Source: Bacteroidota bacterium
GTDB taxonomy: Bacteria; Bacteroidota; Ignavibacteria; UBA10030; UBA6906
Assembly (NCBI GenBank): GCA_017860555.1
Contig: JAGDMJ010000231.1
Span: 1 to 5,866, forward strand
DNA: 5,866 nucleotides
Reading direction: 5' to 3'
In this document: piece after piece, positions 1-4,919 of the stretch
How positions within the stretch are numbered: position 1 is the first letter of the stretch
Layout: every line of letters begins with the position of its first letter
Made by a program: the position numbers and the translations under genes
Notes under the pieces: generated by a model
The model's input: only the letters and a program-made list of their open reading frames with translations
What the model was told of the DNA's origin: nothing
The model's database searches: none

Positions 1-810
1 GGGAGCGACATGTTCCTGATGTCGGCGGTGAGCGGAAAGCAGTACATGAAGCAGGCAGAACTTTCGGCAAAGCACGGATTTGACCTCGTCATGCTCGCCC
101 CGACGGCTTTCACCAAGAAAGGGGACGCCGAGGTCGTGCAGATCTTCAAGGACGTAGCAAGCGTCATACCGGTCTTTGGCTTCGAGCTGCAGAAGGCGAT
201 CCCGGGGAGCCGGGATTTTGACTACAGACTCTGGGAAAAGATCTTCACGGTAGCCTACGGCGCTAAGTCGGCGCCGTTCAATACCTACCGCGCCCAGGTG
301 ATGCTGGAAGCGGCAGCTAACTGCAAACGGAAGGACGAACTTGTGCTTGTCACGGGGAACGACGACAGGATCGTCTCGGATCTCGGGGGTGTCTTCCCAT
401 TTCGCGTAGGCTCGGAGACCGTGAAGGTCGGATATTCGGGAGGCCTACTGGGGCATTTTGCAACGGATACGCATTCGGCAGTGCGATGGGCGGGAGCTGT
501 ACTTGGCACAAAAGAGGGAAAGGAATGGCCGCTGGAGATACCCGAGAAGGAGCTTGCGCACATTGTGAACATGTGCAACGGAGCCCTTTTCGATGCAAGG
601 TACAACTTTGCGAACTCCGTGTGGGGCGTGAAATGCAGGCTCTTCTCGCTTGGGCTCCTGCCGGGACCGTATTGTTTTCATGAGAATGGAAGGAAAGGGC
701 TGGCTGACGAGATCGAAAAGGCATACTGCTTCCACCACGCGATCAGCGACAGGACTTTTCTGTCGGAACATTTGAATCACATGAAACGAGAGTTAGGGAT
801 AACGGCGTGA
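1..810 (+). CDS. Dihydrodipicolinate synthase / N-acetylneuraminate lyase family protein (5' truncated)
   Basis: The frame is open from base 1, so the gene begins upstream; the ATG at 10 is unlikely to be the true start. The family consists of TIM-barrel class I aldolases that bind a keto-acid as a Schiff base. Compared with E. coli DapA, the visible part begins near the family's AGTG..-type strand, so about 75-80 N-terminal residues, including the GTTGE motif, lie outside the window. Counting from the ATG at 10, the probable Schiff-base lysine is K86 in GAKSAPF (nt 265-267). The later glycine-rich stretch VGYSGGLLGHFATD fits the family's C-terminal barrel. The place where DapA and NanA carry YNVP reads FELQ here (F58-Q61), so the usual catalytic tyrosine appears to be phenylalanine. 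True DapA activity is therefore doubtful, and a sugar-acid aldolase or dehydratase is more plausible. The stop overlaps the next gene by 4 bp, implying translational coupling. The family is fairly sure; the substrate is unknown. Confidence 0.82.
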   Translation, partial: GSDMFLMSAVSGKQYMKQAELSAKHGFDLVMLAPTAFTKKGDAEVVQIFKDVASVIPVFGFELQKAIPGSRDFDYRLWEKIFTVAYGAKSAPFNTYRAQVMLEAAANCKRKDELVLVTGNDDRIVSDLGGVFPFRVGSETVKVGYSGGLLGHFATDTHSAVRWAGAVLGTKEGKEWPLEIPEKELAHIVNMCNGALFDARYNFANSVWGVKCRLFSLGLLPGPYCFHENGRKGLADEIEKAYCFHHAISDRTFLSEHLNHMKRELGITA

Positions 811-1844
811 ACATCGCAGAGGTAACAAACAGCAGACAGCTACGGGAGTTCATGAGCACTCCCACCGATGGCGTGATAGAATGCGTCAGGAACGTGATAG
901 GGGACATCCTGGTGCTTGGCGGGAGTGGCAAGATGGGACCGGAGCTGACCGAGATGATCATGCGAGCAGATGCCATTGCCGGCATCAAGCGAACGGTTTC
1001 CGTTGCTTCAACGTTCAGCAACCCCGCGGAAAAGACGGCGGAGTTGTTTTCGGATCTCGGAGTGAAGGTGCTCAAGGGGGAGCTGACCGATACGAAATTT
1101 CTTGGCGGTCTGCCCGAGGCGGAGAATGTGATCTACATGCCAGGCTTCAAGTTCGGCTCCTCCAGCAACTGGGACAAAGCCGTCCATATCAATTGTATCC
1201 TGCCATATCAGGTGGGGGAGAAGTACACGAACTCCCGGGTTGTCGTCTTTTCCTCCGCGAACCCGTATGCCTTTACAACGATCGAGTCGGGTGGTTCAAA
1301 GGAAGGGGACGAGCTCGACCCGAAGGGCATCTATGGCTGGAGCATCGTGGCCAGGGAAAGCGCGTTTGCCATTACGGCCAGAAACCACCCAGAGCAGAGT
1401 TGCTGCTTCTACAGGTTAACGTACGCCCAACACCTCGCATACGGCGTGATCGTGGACCTTGTGAGATACATCCTTGAAGGAAAAGAGATCTCGCTTTCCA
1501 TTCCTTACGTGAACCTTGTTTCCCAACGAGACGCGAACGACCGCGCCATTCGCGCCCTCGAGATCTGTTCCAATCCCCCTTCCATACTGAACGTGTCGGG
1601 GCCAGTATACTCCGTCCGCGAAATTGCGCGCGATCTCGGGAAGATGCTGGGGAAAAAACCCCTGCTTGTCGGTGATGAACCCAGGCAGTCCCTGATCATC
1701 AACGATGGCTTCTGCGTCAAGCGGTTTGGCAGCTACCACGACACACTTGAAGATATCATGACCGCCGCGGTGAACTGGGTGAAGAATGGCGGGGATTACT
1801 GGGGGAAGCCGACGAAGTTCGGCGAGGTCAAACGGGAGTACTGA
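807..1844 (+). CDS. NAD-dependent epimerase/dehydratase family protein (extended SDR), atypical active site
   Basis: A 345-aa protein of normal length for extended short-chain dehydrogenases. Residues 32-44 carry the Rossmann start DILVLGGSGKMG with the GxxGxxG nucleotide-binding pattern. VIYMPGFKFG (108-117) and VVVFSSANPY (145-154) match the later core strands and the usual Ser/Thr position. IYGWSIVARE (175-184) is the active-site helix: Y176 is present, but the YxxxK lysine position is I180 (ATC at 1344-1346). The C-terminal part (about 225-345) is the substrate-binding domain, with a typical LNVSGPVYSVREIA segment. The family usually oxidises, epimerises or dehydrates NDP-sugars or sugar acids; without the lysine the chemistry may differ. 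The start is GTG at 807 in a gTGA overlap with the upstream stop, with a weak AGGGAT about 6 nt before it. The in-frame ATG at 852 is an alternative that would leave the Rossmann fold intact. It is very likely co-transcribed with the aldolase-like gene. The substrate is unknown. Confidence 0.88.
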   Translation: MNIAEVTNSRQLREFMSTPTDGVIECVRNVIGDILVLGGSGKMGPELTEMIMRADAIAGIKRTVSVASTFSNPAEKTAELFSDLGVKVLKGELTDTKFLGGLPEAENVIYMPGFKFGSSSNWDKAVHINCILPYQVGEKYTNSRVVVFSSANPYAFTTIESGGSKEGDELDPKGIYGWSIVARESAFAITARNHPEQSCCFYRLTYAQHLAYGVIVDLVRYILEGKEISLSIPYVNLVSQRDANDRAIRALEICSNPPSILNVSGPVYSVREIARDLGKMLGKKPLLVGDEPRQSLIINDGFCVKRFGSYHDTLEDIMTAAVNWVKNGGDYWGKPTKFGEVKREY

Positions 1845-1929
1845 GAGGATATTCTTGCCCTTCGGAATAGGTGATGACGAGAAGCATCTCGGCATGAAAA
1901 TCCGGGCGCAATACAGGGATGCCAGTCCC

Positions 1930-2217
1930 CTATCGCAACTCGGCTTGCTTGATCAAGGGAGCAATGGCCTTCAGATCCTTCCTGGAAAACCCGGAATTGT
2001 GAAGCTCCTGTGGATGATCCTTTGACGCACCTTCGTGTTTAATCACACGGAGGATGGAGGGGCTCGCAATGACAACCAGTTCGTTGCCTTTCACATGAAA
2101 CGAAACGACAACTTCGCTCTCCTTATTCGAGAACTTGTGGATGAAGTTGCGGTAGTTCTTTCCGAATACCCCTTCATAGAACCGCCAGAGCTCATCACGC
2201 CAGGAAATTTTGGCCAT
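1930..2217 (-). CDS. Conserved-looking hypothetical protein, 95 aa
   Basis: I do not recognise this family. The protein begins MAKISWRDELWRFYEG and is soluble-looking, rich in Lys, Arg, Glu and aromatic residues, without a signal peptide or membrane segment. A central VVVSFHVKGNELVVIASP stretch (roughly residues 35-52) alternates polar and hydrophobic residues like a beta hairpin, between helical-looking ends. The ATG at 2217 is chosen because AAGGAG (2226-2231, minus strand) lies 8 nt upstream. The in-frame GTG at 2226 would overlap that ribosome binding site. A TTGCAC-17-TATATT promoter and a leader hairpin precede it. It is convergent with the epimerase-family gene (85 bp between stops) and divergent from the repeat protein at 2477. 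No U-rich terminator is evident after its stop. That the gene is real is supported by promoter, spacing and start site, not by homology. Confidence 0.68.
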   Translation of the reverse strand: MAKISWRDELWRFYEGVFGKNYRNFIHKFSNKESEVVVSFHVKGNELVVIASPSILRVIKHEGASKDHPQELHNSGFSRKDLKAIAPLIKQAELR

Positions 2218-2225
2218 CGCGCTCA

Positions 2226-2231
2226 CTCCTT
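2226..2231 (-). promoter_or_regulatory. Shine-Dalgarno AAGGAG of the 95-aa gene
   Basis: The minus strand reads AAGGAG, 8 nt before the ATG at 2217. It decides the start: the upstream in-frame GTG (2226-2224) uses the last G of this motif and so cannot be served by it. Confidence 0.75.
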
Positions 2232-2242
2232 GATGTGGTGGG

Positions 2243-2266
2243 GTGTACGAGTCGAACCCGATACAC
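2243..2266 (-). other. Leader stem-loop upstream of the 95-aa gene
   Basis: In minus-strand RNA, GUGUA pairs with UACAC, and after one bulged U, CGGG pairs with CUCG around a UUCGA loop. The inner stem needs a G-U pair. In plus-strand RNA the same position would be an A-C mismatch, so the fold favours the minus-strand transcript. It sits in the predicted leader, 11 nt upstream of the ribosome binding site. Its role, if any, is unknown. Confidence 0.4.
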
Positions 2267-2284
2267 GACTGATCGCTCGGACGG

Positions 2285-2313
2285 AATATAACTCAGCGGC
2301 CGATGAAGTGCAA
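2285..2313 (-). promoter_or_regulatory. Sigma70-like promoter for the 95-aa gene
   Basis: On the minus strand, TTGCAC (2313-2308) and TATATT (2290-2285) are separated by exactly 17 bp. Transcription would start near 2278, giving a leader of about 60 nt that contains a hairpin and then AAGGAG. The match to the -35/-10 consensus is good, but this is a prediction from sequence only. Confidence 0.6.
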
Positions 2314-2399
2314 CAGATGCCGGGTCGATCCTGAAGGAATGAGGGGTTGATTTTGGTCTCTGACATTGCCGCCCCATGTGGAAGAGCTTCGGTTGCATG

Positions 2400-2428
2400 T
2401 TGCATTTCTTTTCAGGATTTCCTACCGT
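2400..2428 (+). promoter_or_regulatory. Possible promoter for the repeat protein
   Basis: TTGCAT (2400-2405) and TACCGT (2423-2428) are 17 bp apart. The -10 is poor (TA...T only). The -35 is the second copy of a tandem TTGCATG/TTGCATT. The position fits, with a leader of about 40 nt, but the support is weak. Confidence 0.3.
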
Positions 2429-2464
2429 ATCGGCAGTGTACGAAGATATCTTCTCTCACATTTC

Positions 2465-2470
2465 AAGGAG
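2465..2470 (+). promoter_or_regulatory. Shine-Dalgarno AAGGAG of the repeat protein
   Basis: AAGGAG lies 6 nt before the ATG at 2477. It selects this start over the upstream in-frame ATG at 2366, which would put 37 non-hydrophobic residues in front of an otherwise clean signal peptide. Confidence 0.8.
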
Positions 2471-2476
2471 TCGCTC

Positions 2477-2965
2477 ATGAGATGGGGTACTGCATTGGTT
2501 CTTGCTCTGTGCGGCATTTTCATTTCCAGAGCGTCAGCCCTTGCTCAGAGTAACCCGGTCCAGCTTTCACTGTTCAACCCTGTCCAAATCGTCCCGGAAA
2601 ATCAGTCTGTCTCAGGTCTCAGGCTCAGTCTGATATACGGAGTCAATGCAAACATGAATGGTTTTGACTGGGGGCTGGTAACCAAGACAACCGGCACTTT
2701 CTCGGGCGTGCAATGGGGCGGCGTCGGGCTCGTGAACAGGGACTTCACCGGGTGGCAGGCCAATTTCGTCAGCATAACCGATGGATCGTTCAAGGGGCTG
2801 CAGATGAGCGGCATCTATAGTTATGCCGACCATGTCAATGGAGTACAGTTCAGCCTGGTCAATAGCGCAGGCTCAATGAAAGGAATTCAGATCGGGCTGC
2901 TGAATTTCATCAAACGAGGCGGTTTCATGCCGGTCTTCCCGATCGTGAATTGGGGAGGTCTCTGA
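2477..2965 (+). CDS. Secreted 15-residue-repeat surface protein (LA_2272-like)
   Basis: A 162-aa exported protein. Residues 1-23 form a Sec signal peptide (MRW start, hydrophobic core at about 5-16, ALA before Q24), so the mature protein begins QSNPVQ. There is no lipobox cysteine at the cleavage site. The mature chain is built of units beginning Gly-hydrophobic-(Gln/Asp/Arg) followed by alternating hydrophobic residues. They start at G47, G62, G77, G92, G107, G122 and G136, a period of 15 residues except 14 at the end. Examples are GVQFSLVN and GIQIGLLN. This pattern and the closing PVFPIVNWGG recall the LA_2272-type surface repeat proteins known from Leptospira and other environmental Gram-negatives; the assignment rests on pattern memory. 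Such units probably form short beta strands in a barrel or solenoid at the outer membrane. The function is unknown. The gene stands alone, divergent from the 95-aa gene, and ends before a hairpin terminator. Confidence 0.85.
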   Translation: MRWGTALVLALCGIFISRASALAQSNPVQLSLFNPVQIVPENQSVSGLRLSLIYGVNANMNGFDWGLVTKTTGTFSGVQWGGVGLVNRDFTGWQANFVSITDGSFKGLQMSGIYSYADHVNGVQFSLVNSAGSMKGIQIGLLNFIKRGGFMPVFPIVNWGGL

Positions 2966-3205
2966 GCAGTTGCCGGGGATGCCTGAGGAATCCTTCGACT
3001 GTCACTGCGTGTCTCTCCGTCGGCACGCAGGGGCTGTTGCGTGGAGTCGGCCCGAAGCAGTGACGAGCAGTTTCCTCCCGGAAGGCTTGTAGTCCCCTGA
3101 TCTAGCTTCGTATCTTCTCAAGGGAAAATGCAGTCTGAGATAACGGACTGCTGTTTCTTCTACCGATTCATGCTGAGAGCACTGATTTGAGTCTAGAATT
3201 GCAGG
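2966..3205. other. Convergent intergenic region, 240 bp
   Basis: No gene is visible between the stop of the repeat protein and the stop of the transporter. It contains a GC-rich stem-loop at 3005-3030 (CTGCGTG/CACGCAG plus two further inner pairs, no T-tract) and a terminator-like hairpin at 3130-3160. Confidence 0.6.
3130..3160 (+). terminator. Rho-independent-type terminator after the repeat protein
   Basis: GCAGTCTG pairs with CGGACTGC (8 pairs including one U-G, 6-nt loop), followed by TGTTTCTTC. On the minus strand the U-G pair becomes A-C, leaving 6 pairs, followed by ATTTTCCC, so it could also weakly stop the converging transporter transcript. It is 165 nt past the repeat-protein stop and 55 nt past the transporter stop. 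Confidence 0.55.
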
Positions 3206-4396
3206 CTAGGGTTTCGCCCCGTGCTTGAGAGCCAGTTTCTGTAGGACTATCAATCCGACGAACAGCAGCACTAACGAGACCGGTATAGCCTCCAACGAAA
3301 CCCGGCGTGCCAGGATTCCTACCAGACTTGGGATTATGGCGACCCCCAGGCTCCCGGCCGCCATCTGCATCCCAATAGTATTGGCAGCAAAGTGGATCCC
3401 CACCCGTTGACCGGTTCCTGACATGAGTGCCGGAAAGAGAGGAGCGATGGCAAAGCCTGTCCATGCGACGGCTATCAGGTTCGTCGCGTTGGCCGGGTTC
3501 CACCAGAGCAACAAAGAACCCAGCAAGGCTGCCACCAGGCCGCCCGTCACAAGGAGATTCACTCCCACCCGCCTCGCAATCAGGCCCGCCACTATTCGAC
3601 CCACTGTGAATGTCCCCCAGTAGCTTCCGGTCGCAAGGCCAGCCATTTCCGGGCTGATCCCTCGCGACTCAACGAACAGCGTATACGTCCAGGTCCCCAG
3701 CACAACTTCACCCCCAGTGTACAGGAAAAACAGCGCCATGCTCAACCATGCCCCGGGATGGCGCACCGTTTCACTCAACGGCGTTCTGTAATCAGTGAGG
3801 CGCTTCGGCTTGGTGACGTCTGCCTGGGCTCCACGATGATGCCATACCGGCAACGTCATCACAAAGGCGGCCGCCAGAACGAGCTGAAAGATTCCCACAA
3901 TGCCATAACCTACCCGCCATGAATGCAGCACCGTCAACGCTGTGGTCATGAGAAATGGGCCAAGCGTCACGCCGATCCCATAACTCGCGTGCAGCCACTG
4001 CATCAATCCTTCGCTGAAGTGAGCCGCAGCATACGCGTTGAGGCCGGAATCAATCGCGCCCGCTCCCAGGCCGGCCAGCACACCGAGTGTAACCATCATC
4101 CACCAGAACGGTACCAGAGTGTAGCCGATCAGTCCCGCACCGGTCAAGGCACAGCTTGCCGCCAGTATCTTCCCAACTCCCAGTCGTGTGATCAACGGAC
4201 CACTCAGAAAACTGGAAGTCAGGTATCCCGCCACAGATGCCAGGAGTAAAAACCCAACAGCATCCAACGGGAGCGAAAAACTCGCTCGGATCGAAGGCCA
4301 GGCCACTCCCAGTAGTCCGTCCGGCATCCCCAGTGCGATGAAGGCAATGAACGATAATACAACCAGGCCGATCTTGGGCCGCCGGGCATCAGACAT
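3206..4396 (-). CDS. MFS transporter, FucP/YbjJ-like sugar permease
   Basis: A 396-aa inner-membrane protein, normal for a 12-helix major facilitator. Helices are roughly at residues 9-29, 46-66, 76-95, 99-118, 137-156, 164-183, 216-236, 254-274, 281-299, 305-325, 340-362 and 368-388. The central cytoplasmic loop is at about 184-215. Motif-A-like loops follow helix 2 (GPLITRLGVGK, 66-76) and helix 8 (GRIVAGLIARRVG, 266-278). Membrane-embedded charged or polar residues include D26 in helix 1, D117 and N120 in DSGLN of helix 4, H136 just before helix 5 and E230 in helix 7. The DxxxN pattern and LHASYGIGVTLGP recall fucose-permease-type carriers. Sugar import by proton symport is inferred, and drug or metabolite export is not excluded. 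The ATG at 4396 is chosen because the sequence becomes MFS-like there, with AAGAG 5 nt and GGAGA 11 nt upstream. The frame stays open to 4882, but that part is not transporter-like. It is divergent from the glycoside hydrolase. Confidence 0.92.
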   Translation of the reverse strand: MSDARRPKIGLVVLSFIAFIALGMPDGLLGVAWPSIRASFSLPLDAVGFLLLASVAGYLTSSFLSGPLITRLGVGKILAASCALTGAGLIGYTLVPFWWMMVTLGVLAGLGAGAIDSGLNAYAAAHFSEGLMQWLHASYGIGVTLGPFLMTTALTVLHSWRVGYGIVGIFQLVLAAAFVMTLPVWHHRGAQADVTKPKRLTDYRTPLSETVRHPGAWLSMALFFLYTGGEVVLGTWTYTLFVESRGISPEMAGLATGSYWGTFTVGRIVAGLIARRVGVNLLVTGGLVAALLGSLLLWWNPANATNLIAVAWTGFAIAPLFPALMSGTGQRVGIHFAANTIGMQMAAGSLGVAIIPSLVGILARRVSLEAIPVSLVLLFVGLIVLQKLALKHGAKP

Positions 4397-4445
4397 CTGG
4401 ACTCTTTTCTCCAATATTGTTGTTCCTGGCTTTCCGAATCTGTAC

Positions 4446-4474
4446 AAGGTACGCTCATACACAGGGATTGTCAA
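4446..4474 (-). promoter_or_regulatory. Sigma70-like promoter for the MFS transporter
   Basis: The minus strand carries a perfect TTGACA (4474-4469), a 17-bp spacer and TACCTT (4451-4446). The -35 is consensus and the -10 matches only at three positions. The predicted start near 4439 gives a leader of about 42 nt to the ATG at 4396. The TGTACA palindrome at 4441-4446 overlaps the end of the -10 box and could serve as an operator half; this is speculative. Confidence 0.5.
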
Positions 4475-4494
4475 TTGCGATACAGTGGGTAGAA

Positions 4495-4685
4495 CACAAA
4501 ATGCACAGAGGTGGGGCACACAAGGCACAAGAAGTATATCAGGATGACAGTCTCCTGATAAGCCCGGCCGACCTGTCGTCCCGAAACTCTCTTGTTCGGG
4601 ACCTCTGCGGGGCCCAAGATAGGTCCTGGGGAAAAAAACATCTCTGGACGACGAGATGCACAAAGAAGAACCAAAGGAACGCCAG
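4495..4685. repeat. CACA-flanked element with three perfect inverted repeats
   Basis: Three hairpins follow one another. TATCAGGA/TCCTGATA (4537-4544/4553-4560) has 8 bp. GTCCCGAA/TTCGGGAC (4578-4585/4595-4602) has 8 bp. CATCTC/GAGATG (4639-4644/4653-4658) has 6 bp next to a run of seven A. An alternative pairing GGACCT/AGGTCC (4599-4604/4621-4626) competes with the second hairpin. Both sides carry related sequence: ATGCACAGAGG and GGCACAAGAAG on the left, ATGCACAAAGAAG on the right. The look is that of a dispersed, non-coding intergenic repeat or structured RNA. Only one copy is visible, so repetition in the genome is inference. Confidence 0.4.
4632..4658 (-). terminator. Possible minus-strand terminator inside the hairpin cluster
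   Basis: Read on the minus strand, CATCTC pairs with GAGATG across an 8-nt loop and is followed directly by TTTTTTT (4638-4632). The stem is short (6 bp). No minus-strand gene is seen to its right within the window, so it would stop only antisense or stray transcription before the transporter promoter. Confidence 0.3.
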
Positions 4686-4764
4686 CATTCTGGGGAATGT
4701 CCACTGAGACAAACTGAATGCGGGATTACACCCGGAGAGGTGCAGTCTGTCTTCCCCGATCGCC

Positions 4765-4793
4765 TTGTACTTCCCGCCTCTTTGCGGTATATT
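4765..4793 (+). promoter_or_regulatory. Sigma70-like promoter for the glycoside hydrolase
   Basis: TTGTAC (4765-4770) and TATATT (4788-4793) are separated by exactly 17 bp; the -10 is identical to that proposed for the 95-aa gene. Transcription would begin near 4800, leaving an unusually long leader of about 120 nt before the ATG at 4920. The start region includes the palindrome TACGCGTA (4797-4804). Confidence 0.55.
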
Positions 4794-4907
4794 CCATACG
4801 CGTACGTCGTCATCCGAGGGCGTTCCGGGCTTGATCGTAAGCTTGAAGGTCGACCGCTCCGAATCCTGTTCCTGACAACCACAACTGAACCTGCTCAAGT
4901 CCCCTGG

Positions 4908-4913
4908 AAGGAG
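4908..4913 (+). promoter_or_regulatory. Shine-Dalgarno AAGGAG of the glycoside hydrolase
   Basis: GGAAGGAG at 4906-4913 contains AAGGAG ending 6 nt before the ATG at 4920. This spacing fixes the start, which also yields a complete twin-arginine signal. Confidence 0.85.
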
Positions 4914-4919
4914 CACCGA

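Larger units (their letters stand above)
4397..4919. other. 523-bp divergent intergenic region between permease and hydrolase
   Basis: No convincing gene lies here, although several frames stay open by chance. From left to right it holds the transporter leader and promoter (to 4474), a CACA-rich stretch (about 4493-4535), a cluster of three inverted repeats (4537-4658), a second CACA/AAG-rich stretch (about 4659-4682), and then a promoter and roughly 120-nt leader for the hydrolase. Confidence 0.6.

Noticed and set aside
445..780. Several overlapping minus-strand frames inside the first gene, and similar ones elsewhere in coding regions
   Set aside because: They are opposite-strand shadows of well supported genes, with no start signals, domains or sensible composition.
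1850..1891. Small stem-loops TATTC/GAATA and CGAGA/TCTCG between the convergent stops at 1844 and 1930
   Set aside because: The stems are only 5-6 bp and no T-tract follows on either strand, so they are not called as terminators.
2232..2310. Possible tRNA or tmRNA gene on the minus strand, suggested by GGGTTCGACTCG...CCCCACCA
   Set aside because: The T-stem and 7-nt loop geometry do not fit, and no matching 5' acceptor strand, D-arm or anticodon arm is found upstream.
2366..2476. Upstream ATG at 2366 for the repeat protein
   Set aside because: It would add 37 residues before the signal peptide and has no ribosome binding site, whereas AAGGAG stands 6 nt before the ATG at 2477.
4188..4707. 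Plus-strand frames of 96-119 codons across the transporter start and intergenic region
   Set aside because: They run antisense to the transporter or through low-complexity CACA-rich sequence and lack ribosome binding sites.
4397..4882. N-terminal extension of the MFS transporter to 558 aa in an open minus-strand frame
   Set aside because: The extra 162 residues are Ser/Arg/Pro-rich without transporter character, run through inverted repeats and the proposed promoter, and lack a start signal as good as that before 4396.
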